Assembly (NCBI RefSeq): GCF_012726265.1
Contig: NZ_JAASAG010000004.1
Location: 310,001 to 374,000 of the forward strand
Source: Streptomyces sp. HNM0575
Lineage (GTDB): Bacteria > Actinomycetota > Actinomycetes > Streptomycetales > Streptomycetaceae
DNA length: 64,000 nt
Direction: 5' to 3'
In this document: piece after piece, positions 46,177 to 54,096 of the stretch
How positions within the stretch are numbered: position 1 is the stretch's first letter
Layout: each line of letters begins with the position of its first letter
Position numbers and translations under genes: made by a program
Notes under the pieces: generated by a model
What the model saw: only the letters and a program-made list of their open reading frames with translations
Told to the model about the DNA's origin: nothing
Database searches by the model: none

Positions 46177-46206
46177 TTCGCCAGGGTTCGCCAGGGTCCG
46201 CCAGAT
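46177..46206. repeat. Three 10-bp direct repeats in a divergent promoter region
   Basis: TTCGCCAGGG at 46177-46186 and 46187-46196, then the variant TCCGCCAGAT at 46197-46206. They lie in the 244-bp gap between the NsdA-like regulator and the divergent APH-like gene. Iterated 10-bp sites fall on one face of the helix, so a regulator binding site is plausible. Confidence 0.6.
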
Positions 46207-46359
46207 GGTGTGCCACCCGCACGCGGGTGTCCTGTAGGAACGCGCCACCCACTCGGCTCCGTCCGGTGCGGTCCCGCACTCCCCAGGGTGCGGACAGCGG
46301 CACCGGGCGGGGCCTCCCGGGGCGCGACCCGCCGGGCGTACGAAGGGACTCTGCTCACC

Positions 46360-47544
46360 ATGCATCCAGCGACGTCCGCCGTGTCCGCACCTCTCCGGCC
46401 GCTCGGCACCCCGCCTTACGGCGCCGGTACGGGCGGAGTCGCCGCCGCGGCTCCCTCCGCGACGCGGACGTCCGTCCCACGGGGCGGCACCGCGGCGCAG
46501 CGGCTCCCGGCCGGCGCCGGTTCCCAATCCGTAACCGGGAGACTGGACTTGTCCGGCCCACACGGTGCGCAGCTGCGCGCGGCCATCGCCTCCGTCCACC
46601 GGATCTGCCCGGAGTTCCATCCCGTGCAGGTACTGCGCCGCGCCGGCCGCTCCGTGCTGGTGTCGGGGACCGCGGGGCGCAACGCCGTCGTCGCCAAGTG
46701 CCTTGTGGACAAGGCCGCTTCGTCCGTCGAGCGGTTCCGGCACGAAATAGCGTCCTACCGCGCCTTCGTACGCCACCGGCCCCCGGTGCGCGTACCGAGG
46801 CTGGTGGCCGCCGATCCCGACGAGTGCGTGCTGGTGATCGAGCGCATGCCCGGCCGTGTGGCGGCGTTACGGCGCCATCTGCTGGACACCCCGCCCCGTG
46901 CGGATCTGCGTGCCGCGCTGGGCGCGCTGTGCAAGGTCAACTTCTGGCAGCCGCCGCCGGGTTCGTTCCCGCGGCCCATCGACTATCCGGCCCGGCTCGC
47001 CCGGTGCCATGAGCAGGGCCTGCTGACGGACCGCGACCTGGGGGATCTTCAGACGCTGCTGCACGGCGTCGCCAAGGCGCACGCCGCACAGGCGCCCGGC
47101 ACCGGCGGCACGCCCTGGCAGTTCTGCCACGGCGACGCCCTGCTGACCAACGTGCTGCTCGCACCCGCGGGCCCCGCGCTGGTCGACTGGGAGTACGCGG
47201 GCTGGTATCTGCCCGGGTACGACCTGGCGACGCTGTGGGTGGTGCTCGGCGACGCACCCATGGCCCGGCGCCACATCAGCCAGCTCGCCCAGGCACAGGG
47301 CACGGCGGCGCGTGACGCGTTCCTGGTGAATCTGATGCTGGTGCTGACGCGGGAGATCCGTACGTACGAGACCGCGATCCAGCGCACGATAAAGGACCCT
47401 GCCCCCGTCGCTCCCCCGGGCGGCGGCCCCGAGCGCCCCGGCGCCATGGCCACCGGCGAGCACCAACGGCTGCTGCTGCGGCGGCTGCACGACGACTGCG
47501 GGCTCGCGCGGCGGGCCGTTCGAGCGGCGGTGGGGACCCGGTAG
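46360..47544 (+). CDS. Aminoglycoside phosphotransferase (APH)-family kinase
   Basis: A 394-residue protein; ATG 46360 follows GAAGGGA by about 11 bases. A disordered N-terminus (about 60 residues) precedes the kinase fold. The ATP-binding lobe includes [20 protein letters not shown], and the catalytic loop is [13 protein letters not shown] with the metal Asp in [18 protein letters not shown]. This is the APH/choline kinase type; the substrate could be a small alcohol or amine, and aminoglycoside resistance is not implied. Divergent from an NsdA-like regulator. Confidence 0.85.
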   Translation: MHPATSAVSAPLRPLGTPPYGAGTGGVAAAAPSATRTSVPRGGTAAQRLPAGAGSQSVTGRLDLSGPHGAQLRAAIASVHRICPEFHPVQVLRRAGRSVLVSGTAGRNAVVAKCLVDKAASSVERFRHEIASYRAFVRHRPPVRVPRLVAADPDECVLVIERMPGRVAALRRHLLDTPPRADLRAALGALCKVNFWQPPPGSFPRPIDYPARLARCHEQGLLTDRDLGDLQTLLHGVAKAHAAQAPGTGGTPWQFCHGDALLTNVLLAPAGPALVDWEYAGWYLPGYDLATLWVVLGDAPMARRHISQLAQAQGTAARDAFLVNLMLVLTREIRTYETAIQRTIKDPAPVAPPGGGPERPGAMATGEHQRLLLRRLHDDCGLARRAVRAAVGTR

Positions 47545-47858
47545 GCGCCGGACCCGGGGGCCACGTCCCCCGTGGACAGGGCCCGGTGGGCGGCTGGCGC
47601 CGGCGAGCGGTCCGGCGCCGTGACCGCTCGCCACCTGCGCGGCGTCACCGGTCCGGACAGGTGGCGCCGGACAGCCGTACGGCGCCCGGCGGGCGGCTTT
47701 CACCGACGCCCCGGACCACCGCGCCGATGCGGCCGGAACCCACCACGCTGACGTGCGAATCCTCCTCGCTGCACGGTCATTGACGGACGGTCGGGCAACC
47801 GATACCTCTGAGGCCTGCTCGCACCCGCATGCGACGAGCCCAGACCGAGGAGGCCGCA
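47545..47858. other. 314-bp region upstream of the amidase gene
   Basis: No gene is seen. Near its end TTGACG (47780-47785) lies 17 bases before TACCTC (47803-47808), a plausible but imperfect promoter for the amidase. Confidence 0.4.
47780..47808 (+). promoter_or_regulatory. Candidate promoter of the amidase gene
   Basis: A -35-like TTGACG and, after 17 bases, a -10-like TACCTC, 51 bases before the chosen TTG start. The -10 lacks the final T of the TAnnnT consensus. Confidence 0.35.
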
Positions 47859-49991
47859 TTGCCCGGATCACCCGGATCTTCTGGTTCAGTTCACGACGCC
47901 CGAGGACCGCTCAGACGTCTCGCACGCGCCGTCCGCGGCGGCCCCGGCCGGTTCGGCCTGCCGCGCGACCGGCGCTCACGTGCCCTGTGGGCCGCCGGCA
48001 CCGGCGTCGCCGCCACGGCGCTGCTGGTCCCGCTGGTCTCCGCCGGCCCGTATGCCACCGCGGAACAGCGCGGGACCTCGCGGCTCCAGCAGCAGTTCGC
48101 GGACGCCTCCGAGAAGTACGGCGTACCGGAGAGCGTGCTGCTCGGGGTGTCCTATCTCCAGTCCCGCTGGGACACCCACGAAGGCGCCCCCAGCGTCTCC
48201 GGCGGCTACGGCCCGATGCACCTGACCGACGCCCGTACGGCGCTCGCGCACTCCACGGCGTCGCACCCCAAGACCCCGGCCGGCGCCGAACCCGAGGACG
48301 CGCGCGGCGACACGGCACGCCCCGCCTTCACACCCCGCGGGGCCACGGCGCACGGCGGACGTGCGGCCAAGCCCGGTAGCGGCGACCTGCCCGCGCGGCT
48401 GCGCACGGCCGAGCGTGCGGCGAAGCTGACCGGTCTGTCGCGTGCGGAGCTGCGCGAGTCCCCCGCGGCGAATCTGCGCGGGGGCGCGGCGCTGCTGGCC
48501 GCCGCGCAGCGGAAGCTGGGGCACAAGCTCAGCTCCGATCCCGCCGACTGGTACGGCGCGGTGGCCGCCTTCCCGGCGGCGTCCGAGCGCGGTACGGCCA
48601 CCGCGTTCGCGGACGACGTGTTCGGCGTGATGCGCACGGGCGAGCAGCGCACCACCGACTCCGGCCAGCGGATGCGGCTCCCGGCCGAGCCGGATCTGCG
48701 GGCCGACCGCGCACAGGCCGACGGGCTCGGCCTGTCGACGCGCTCCTCGGCACGCTCCTCGTCGAAGGCGGCGGCGGAGAAGCCGGAGTGCCCGCGCAGC
48801 GTCTCCTGCGAGTGGCTGCCGGCCCCGTACGAGGAGTACACCGACGACGACGGCAACCCGAACTACGGCAACCACGACAAGTCCCGAAGGCCCGGCTCCG
48901 CCTCGATCGACTACATCGTCGTGCACGACACCGAGGGCAGCTGGGACACCGTCATGGATCTGATCCAGGACCCGACATACGTGTCCTGGAACTACTCGCT
49001 GCGCTCCTCCGACGGGCACATCGCGCAGCACGTGCGGAACAAGGACGCCGCCTGGCACGCGGGCAACTGGTACGTCAACGCCAAGTCCGTCGGCGTGGAG
49101 CACGAGGGCTTCCTCACCGACCCCGACGCTTGGTTCACCGAGGCCATGTACCGCTCGTCGGCCCGCCTGGTGCGGTATATCGCCGGCAAGTACGGCATCC
49201 CGCTGGACCGTCAGCACATCCTCGGGCACGACAACGTCCCGGGCGTGACCACCGACACCATCCCCGGCATGCACACCGATCCGGGACCGTATTTCGACTG
49301 GCGGCACTACTTCCGGCTGCTCGGCGAACCGTTCACCCGGAGCACCTCCGCCGGCGGCAGGCTGCTGACGATCCTGCCCGACTACGACAAGAACCGGCCC
49401 ACCTACACCGAGTGCGACGACTCGGGCAAGGACTGCCCGGCGCACGGCTCCGGCGCGGTCCGGCTGCACACCGAGCCCGATGCGGAGTCGGCGCTGGTCG
49501 AGGACGCGGGCCTGCACCCGGGGGGCGGCAAGTCGACCACGGGCGTCAACGACACCGGTGCGCGCGCCAGCACGGGCCAGCAGTACGCGTCCGCGGGACG
49601 CAAGGGCGACTGGACCGCGATCTGGTACCTCGGCCAGAAGGCCTGGTTCCACAACCCGAAGAAGCAGCCCACCGCCGTCCCGTCACGGGGCAAGGTGGCC
49701 GTCCCGAAGGCCGGCAAGAACGAGATCCCCGTCTACGGGCGGGCCTACCCGGAGAAGGACGCCTACCCCGAGGGCATTCCGGCGCAGGAGCTCTCGCCGC
49801 TGACGTACAAGATCAAGGCGGGGCAGGCGTACGCCGTGGGCCTCAAGACGCGCGGCGAGTATCTCTACGCCAAGGAGTTCGACCCGAAGGCGGAGAAGTT
49901 CAAAGTGGTGCGCGGCGATCTCACGTACTACCAGATCCAGCTCGGGCACCGGGTGGCCTTCGTCAAGGCGGACGACGTGCAGGTGAGGTGA
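47859..49991 (+). CDS. Exported N-acetylmuramoyl-L-alanine amidase (Amidase_2) with SLT-like domain
   Basis: A 710-residue cell-wall enzyme. TTG 47859 is preferred because GAGGAGG (47847-47853) lies five bases upstream; an ATG at 47829 has no site. Near residue 40 is a membrane anchor or signal (ALWAAGTGVAATALLVPLVS). Next comes a lysozyme/SLT-like region (YGVPESVLLGVSYLQSRWDT), then an Amidase_2 domain with zinc ligands in IDYIVVHDTEGSWDT, HILGHDNVPGVTTD and GMHTDPGPYFDW. The C-terminal ~220 residues have beta-rich repeats suggesting SH3-like wall binding. It should cleave the MurNAc-L-Ala bond. A strong terminator follows. Confidence 0.92.
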   Translation: MPGSPGSSGSVHDARGPLRRLARAVRGGPGRFGLPRDRRSRALWAAGTGVAATALLVPLVSAGPYATAEQRGTSRLQQQFADASEKYGVPESVLLGVSYLQSRWDTHEGAPSVSGGYGPMHLTDARTALAHSTASHPKTPAGAEPEDARGDTARPAFTPRGATAHGGRAAKPGSGDLPARLRTAERAAKLTGLSRAELRESPAANLRGGAALLAAAQRKLGHKLSSDPADWYGAVAAFPAASERGTATAFADDVFGVMRTGEQRTTDSGQRMRLPAEPDLRADRAQADGLGLSTRSSARSSSKAAAEKPECPRSVSCEWLPAPYEEYTDDDGNPNYGNHDKSRRPGSASIDYIVVHDTEGSWDTVMDLIQDPTYVSWNYSLRSSDGHIAQHVRNKDAAWHAGNWYVNAKSVGVEHEGFLTDPDAWFTEAMYRSSARLVRYIAGKYGIPLDRQHILGHDNVPGVTTDTIPGMHTDPGPYFDWRHYFRLLGEPFTRSTSAGGRLLTILPDYDKNRPTYTECDDSGKDCPAHGSGAVRLHTEPDAESALVEDAGLHPGGGKSTTGVNDTGARASTGQQYASAGRKGDWTAIWYLGQKAWFHNPKKQPTAVPSRGKVAVPKAGKNEIPVYGRAYPEKDAYPEGIPAQELSPLTYKIKAGQAYAVGLKTRGEYLYAKEFDPKAEKFKVVRGDLTYYQIQLGHRVAFVKADDVQVR

Positions 49992-50034
49992 GCGGCGTCC
50001 TCCCGGGGCCGTGAGGCACCTGGAGAACCAAGAG

Positions 50035-50087
50035 GGCCCGGTGTCCCGGGCCGGCAGCGCTGAGACGCCGGCCCGGGACACCGGGCC
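50035..50087. terminator. Perfect 21-bp stem terminator
   Basis: The left arm 50035-50055 and right arm 50067-50087 are perfectly complementary over 21 bp, with an 11-base loop (AGCGCTGAGAC). It sits between the amidase gene and a convergent gene, so it can terminate both. There is no T-tract, as is common in Streptomyces. Confidence 0.85.
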
Positions 50088-50144
50088 GGCTCATGCGCAG
50101 GAGACTTCATGAAGGGGCCGCAGAGGCGGGCCCGCCCGCGGGTG

Positions 50145-50642
50145 TCAGTGCTGGAACATCTCGGCGGGCAGCGGCTTCAGCAGCGCGTAGAGATCGTTGG
50201 TGATGGGCCGGTCCCAGCTGGCGATGGTGACGAGCACGCCGTCGCTGCGGTCGAACTGGACGCATGAGATGCGCTCTTCGGAGCACTTCACGCGGCGCAC
50301 GATCAGCAGGTTGTCCTCGTGCATCACCGGGTCGTCCTCGACGTCCGTGACCTCGACCGGCTCGTCGTTCTCCAGCGCCACCATCAGCTGCGCCACCTCG
50401 AAGGGCACCTGGCTGCCGGTGACCTCGCGGGCCGGAGAGCCCTCCGGGAGATTGCCGATGATCATCGCGGGGCCCCGCCCGCCGAAGAGGTCGTAGCGCA
50501 GGAAGACTCCCTGGCAGGTGCCGTCGGGCGCGGGCAGCAGGCCGGCTCCGAGGTTGCCGGGCCAGTCGGTCGGGTCCATGGCCAGGACGTCGAAGTCCGG
50601 GCCTGCGGGAACGGACGCGCTGCGACGGCGGAGGAACGACAT
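50145..50642 (-). CDS. Conserved hypothetical protein
   Basis: A 165-residue protein from ATG 50642. No ribosome binding site is clear. The sequence looks ordered (DFDVLAMDPTDWPGNLGAGL, GVFLRYDLFGGRGPAMIIGN, VAQLMVALENDEPVEVTDVE, LLIVRRVKCSEERISCVQFD). Acidic segments and mixed alpha/beta character suggest a cytosolic protein. No catalytic motif is recognised. It stands next to a DUF397 gene but on its own transcript after a strong terminator. Confidence 0.75.
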   Translation of the reverse strand: MSFLRRRSASVPAGPDFDVLAMDPTDWPGNLGAGLLPAPDGTCQGVFLRYDLFGGRGPAMIIGNLPEGSPAREVTGSQVPFEVAQLMVALENDEPVEVTDVEDDPVMHEDNLLIVRRVKCSEERISCVQFDRSDGVLVTIASWDRPITNDLYALLKPLPAEMFQH

Positions 50643-50786
50643 GCGGACATGGTACGTCCCGGCCCACGCCTCTCCTCCGGGACGCCTCAGCATGGTCACG
50701 CTCCCGTCACGGCGCCCACCGGGGGCGGCGGCCGAACCCGGAAGCGCGACCCGGGGAGGGGCGTACGGAGGAGCGCCGGTGACGCC

Positions 50787-51017
50787 TCAGGTGAGGTCGA
50801 AGCGCCCGTCGCGCGCACCGAGCACGAACGCGTTCCACTCCCCCGGGGAGAAGATGACCGCCGGGATCTCCGGAGTCCGGCCGTTGCGCATCGCGATCCA
50901 CCCTTCGACGAAGGCGATCTCCACACCGCCCATCGCCTGGGTGCCCGACTGCCAGCGGGCGTTGGTGAGATCGAGGTCGGGCCTCGTCACGGTGCTGGTG
51001 GTGGTGCGCTCGGCCAC
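50787..51017 (-). CDS. DUF397 domain protein
   Basis: A 76-residue protein from GTG 51017 with AGGAGGA upstream. The typical DUF397 pattern is present: LTNARWQSGTQAMGGVEIAF, VEGWIAMRNGRTPEIPAVIF, SPGEWNAFVLGARDGRFDL. In actinomycetes these proteins usually pair with a Scr1/XRE-type regulator (often also a DUF2637 or ATP-binding partner); here no helix-turn-helix gene lies beside it, so it is an orphan. Confidence 0.92.
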   Translation of the reverse strand: MAERTTTSTVTRPDLDLTNARWQSGTQAMGGVEIAFVEGWIAMRNGRTPEIPAVIFSPGEWNAFVLGARDGRFDLT

Positions 51018-51139
51018 GTGCGCTCCTCCTGTTTCTCTCTTCGGAAGGGAGTTCAGCGTAACGACCGTCGGAGGGCGGCGGACAGGGCTTTGGCGCTCCC
51101 GGATCGCACCCGTGCGGGGAACGCCGTGCGGACCGCCCG

Positions 51140-51655
51140 TCAGAGGATCTCGTTGCCGTTGAAGACCCCGAGACGTTCCCGGTAGAGCTCCACGGGAACG
51201 CCGTTGGGATCCCGCAGGTACAGGCTCTCCTCGACGCCGCGGTCGGGTCCCGCGTACTCGATGCCCGCGGCGTCGAGTGCGGTGCGGGCCGCCGAGTGCG
51301 CCTCGCCGTCCATCGACAGCGCGAGGTGCTGCACTCCGCCGACGGTCTCCGCGAACGGCGGGTGGTCGTGGCCGGGGAAGTCGAAGAAGCCGAGCAGATT
51401 GCCGTTGCCGATGTCGAAGAAGAAATGGGTCGAGCCGCGGTAGTCGCGGTTCTCCACCAGCTCGACGAGGGGGAAGCCGAGCAGCTCCTGGTAGAAGCGG
51501 ATCGTCTCCTCCACGTCCCGGCAGATGAAGGCGACGTGGTGCACGCCGCGCGCGGTGGTGGCCGGCCGGTCGGGGACGCCGAGCAGGTAGCGGTCACGCA
51601 ACGCCTCGCGGCGCGTGCGCAGTTCCTCCAATGCGGGTCCCTCGGGCTGGGCCAT
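51140..51655 (-). CDS. VOC-family (glyoxalase/dioxygenase-fold) protein
   Basis: A 171-residue protein from ATG 51655 with GGAGGA upstream. The VOC fold shows the metal-site pattern VHHVAFICRDVEETIRFY, THFFFDIGNGNLLGFFDF, VQHLALSMDGE and YLRDPNGVPVELYRE, so the usual His and Glu ligands are present. Such enzymes include glyoxalases, dioxygenases and resistance proteins; the substrate is not visible. A 14-bp AT-rich palindrome lies 25 bp upstream of the start. It is last in a likely minus-strand operon after an alpha/beta hydrolase. Confidence 0.9.
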   Translation of the reverse strand: MAQPEGPALEELRTRREALRDRYLLGVPDRPATTARGVHHVAFICRDVEETIRFYQELLGFPLVELVENRDYRGSTHFFFDIGNGNLLGFFDFPGHDHPPFAETVGGVQHLALSMDGEAHSAARTALDAAGIEYAGPDRGVEESLYLRDPNGVPVELYRERLGVFNGNEIL

Positions 51656-51679
51656 CGCGGATCGTCCTCCAAAAGTGCT

Positions 51680-51693
51680 TTGTTCTTCAACAA
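51680..51693. promoter_or_regulatory. 14-bp palindrome upstream of the VOC gene
   Basis: TTGTT-CTTC-AACAA, a perfect 5-bp inverted repeat with a 4-bp spacer. It is notably AT-rich against a very GC-rich background and lies 25-38 bases before the VOC start codon, where a repressor would interfere with transcription. The binding protein is unknown. Confidence 0.5.
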
Positions 51694-51759
51694 TCACTCT
51701 AGAGGTCTCCGGTACCGGGCGGCGAACCGTCGTCGTCCCCGTGGGCGCGCCGGGGCGGC

Positions 51760-52479
51760 TCACCGTGCGTCGGCGTCCCCCGTGAGGAACGTCCGCACCG
51801 CCGAGACGAACTCCTTCGGCCGCTGTTCGTGCACCATGTGACCGCCCTCCTCGACGGTGACGAAGGTGCCGTGCGGGACGCGCTCCGCGACGGCCGCCAT
51901 GTCCTCCTGGGGCAGATGGCTGCTCGCACCGCCGCCCACGACGAGCGTGGGGGCGGTGATGGCGGCCAGCTGCTCGTACCAGCGCGGGTCGGGCTCGTTG
52001 CGCTGCCGGTTCCACTGCCTTCGCACCTCGTGGTCGAACTGCTGCGGCCCCGGCGGCGGTTCGGGGATCTCACGGGGAGGGTCGAGCGGCAGCAGCGCGG
52101 CGGTCTCCTCCAGTACGAGCCGCTCCACCCTCTCCGGATGCGCTCCGGCGAAGATGCCCGCGACGACCGAGCCGAAGGAGTGGCCGATCAGGATGACGCG
52201 CTCCAGGCCGAGTTCGTCCAGGAAGCACCGCAGGTCCTCGCTCAGCAGGTCCAGCCCGTACTCGCCCGGCCAGTCGCTGCGGCCGTGACCGCGCAGGTCC
52301 GGGGCGAAAAGCGGGTGCCGGGCGGCGAGTTGGGCGATGAGCGGCCCGCGCCAGTCCTCCCCGTCCTCGCCGAGGCAGTGCAGGAGGACGACGGGCGTGC
52401 CGTCCACACCTTCCGTGCCCCAGGTCCGGTACGCGATCCGGATGCCGTTCGCCCGCAGTGTCAGCACTTCATCGCTCAT
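51760..52479 (-). CDS. Alpha/beta hydrolase
   Basis: A 239-residue hydrolase. The oxyanion region is VVLLHCLGEDGEDWRG, the nucleophile elbow is ILIGHSFGSVVAG (Ser about 99), and a late His in VEEGGHMVHEQRP completes the triad with an Asp probably in the APTLVVGGG region or nearby. The substrate is unknown. It starts ten bases after the permease gene, so it is likely co-transcribed with it. Confidence 0.92.
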   Translation of the reverse strand: MSDEVLTLRANGIRIAYRTWGTEGVDGTPVVLLHCLGEDGEDWRGPLIAQLAARHPLFAPDLRGHGRSDWPGEYGLDLLSEDLRCFLDELGLERVILIGHSFGSVVAGIFAGAHPERVERLVLEETAALLPLDPPREIPEPPPGPQQFDHEVRRQWNRQRNEPDPRWYEQLAAITAPTLVVGGGASSHLPQEDMAAVAERVPHGTFVTVEEGGHMVHEQRPKEFVSAVRTFLTGDADAR

Positions 52480-52489
52480 ACGGACGACG

Positions 52490-53932
52490 CTAGTCCAGGT
52501 CCTTCCCCGGCTCCTCCGGTTGCTGCCGCGCGAGTTCGGAACGGTGGTACGAGTAGCCGAAGTAGACGGCCAGGCCGATCAGGAACCACACCGCGAAGCG
52601 CACCCATGTCTGCCATGCCAGGAAGGTCGTCAGCCACAGCGAGAACACGACCCCTATCGCCGGTACGAACGGCATGCCGGGTGTGCGGAAGGTGCGCGGC
52701 AGTTCGGGGCGGCGGTAGCGCAGCACGATCACCGCGACGCAGACCACGACGAACGCCAGCAGGATGCCGATGTTGGTGAGTTCGGCGGCCTCCTCGATGG
52801 GCAGGAAGCCGGCGATCACCGCGGAGGCCACGCCGACGATCCACGTGACTCGGGTGGGCACGTGCCGGGTGGGGTGGGTCTTGGCGAACCACTTGGGCAG
52901 CAGGCCGTCCCGGCTCATGGAGAACCAGACGCGCGTGACGCCGAGCATGAAGGTGAACATCACGGTGAGGATGCCGATGATGGCGCCCACGGCGATGATG
53001 TCGGCGACCGCGCCGAGACCGACGGACTGGAAGGCCGAGGAGAGACCGCTCTCCTTGTCGATGTCGGAGAAGTTCTGCATGCCCGTCAGCACCAGGCACA
53101 CCAGCACGTACAGCGTCATCGCGATCACCAGCGAATAGATGATCGCCTTGGGCATGTGGCGCTGGGACTCCTTCGACTCCTCGGCGGCGGTGCTCATCGC
53201 GTCGTAGCCGAAGACGGCGAAGAAGACGGTGGCCGCGCCGGTGAAGGCGCCCGAGACGCCGTAGGGGAAGAACGGCACGTAGTTGGCGGTCTTGATGTGG
53301 AAGAAGCCGACCACGATGACGAGCAGCACCACCAGCACCTTCAGCCCGACCACGACCGTCTCGAAGCGGGCGGCGCTGCGCATGCCCCGGTTGAGCAGGT
53401 ATGCGATGAGCAGGCACAGCAGCGCGGCGAAGAGGTCGACCCGGTGCCCGTCGCCGGTGCCCGGCGCTCCCAGCATCCAGGCGGGCAGCTGGGCACCGGC
53501 CGCATCGACGAGGAAGGAGAAGTAGCCGGAGATGCCGATGCCGACCACGGCGACGATCGCCGTGTACTCCAGCAGCAGGTCCCAGCCGATGAACCAGCCG
53601 CCGATCTCGCCCAGTACGGCGTAGCCGTAGGTGTATGCCGAGCCCGCCTTCGGGATGAGGCCCGCGAACTCGGCGTACGACAGGGCCGCCGCGGCGCTGG
53701 CCACGCCCGCGATGAGAAAGGAGACGAGCACGGCGGGACCGGCCTTGCCGTTGGCGACGGTGCCCGCGAGCGCGAAGATGCCCGCGCCGATGATGCCTCC
53801 GACGCCGATGGCGGTCAGCTGCCACAGGCCCAGCACCCGGGTCAGCTGCTCCCCGGAGCCTCCTTCGGCCTCCGCGATGTGCTCGATGGGTTTGCGTCGC
53901 AGTACGCCTCGTGTGCTCCAGAGCCCGCTCAT
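52490..53932 (-). CDS. Amino acid permease (APC superfamily, cationic amino acid type)
   Basis: A 480-residue transporter from ATG 53932 behind GAGGAGGA. About 12 membrane helices. The first helix has the APC substrate motif IGVGGIIGAGIFALAGTVAN (about 38-57); ALSYAEFAGLIPKAGSAYTY and FFAVFGYDAMSTAAEE follow, characteristic of the YfnA/CAT-like branch. Between this gene and the upstream FAD oxidoreductase lies a 15-bp tandem repeat array. Confidence 0.93.
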   Translation of the reverse strand: MSGLWSTRGVLRRKPIEHIAEAEGGSGEQLTRVLGLWQLTAIGVGGIIGAGIFALAGTVANGKAGPAVLVSFLIAGVASAAAALSYAEFAGLIPKAGSAYTYGYAVLGEIGGWFIGWDLLLEYTAIVAVVGIGISGYFSFLVDAAGAQLPAWMLGAPGTGDGHRVDLFAALLCLLIAYLLNRGMRSAARFETVVVGLKVLVVLLVIVVGFFHIKTANYVPFFPYGVSGAFTGAATVFFAVFGYDAMSTAAEESKESQRHMPKAIIYSLVIAMTLYVLVCLVLTGMQNFSDIDKESGLSSAFQSVGLGAVADIIAVGAIIGILTVMFTFMLGVTRVWFSMSRDGLLPKWFAKTHPTRHVPTRVTWIVGVASAVIAGFLPIEEAAELTNIGILLAFVVVCVAVIVLRYRRPELPRTFRTPGMPFVPAIGVVFSLWLTTFLAWQTWVRFAVWFLIGLAVYFGYSYHRSELARQQPEEPGKDLD

Positions 53933-53975
53933 CGAGGTCCTCCTCAGCTGACGGTGCCGACGGTGGCGCCGGATC

Positions 53976-54050
53976 CCCTGATACGGGACGGCCCGATTCT
54001 GGACAGCCCGATTCTGGACAGCCCGGTCCGGGGCAGCCCGATACGGAACA
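53976..54050. repeat. 15-bp tandem repeat array upstream of the permease
   Basis: Two identical units (GCCCGATTCTGGACA at 53991-54005 and 54006-54020), two variants (54021-54035 and 54036-54050) and a degenerate fifth before them (53976-53990). It fills nearly half of the 164-bp gap between the FAD oxidoreductase and permease genes. Confidence 0.85.
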
Positions 54051-54096
54051 GGGGGCCGGGGCCGCCGATCAGCATCTCGCGGCCACGCCGTCAGCG

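Noticed and set aside
45646..46359. Upstream extension of the APH-like gene (about 238 codons)
   Set aside because: It lies antisense to the NsdA-like gene; a ribosome binding site and composition support ATG 46360.
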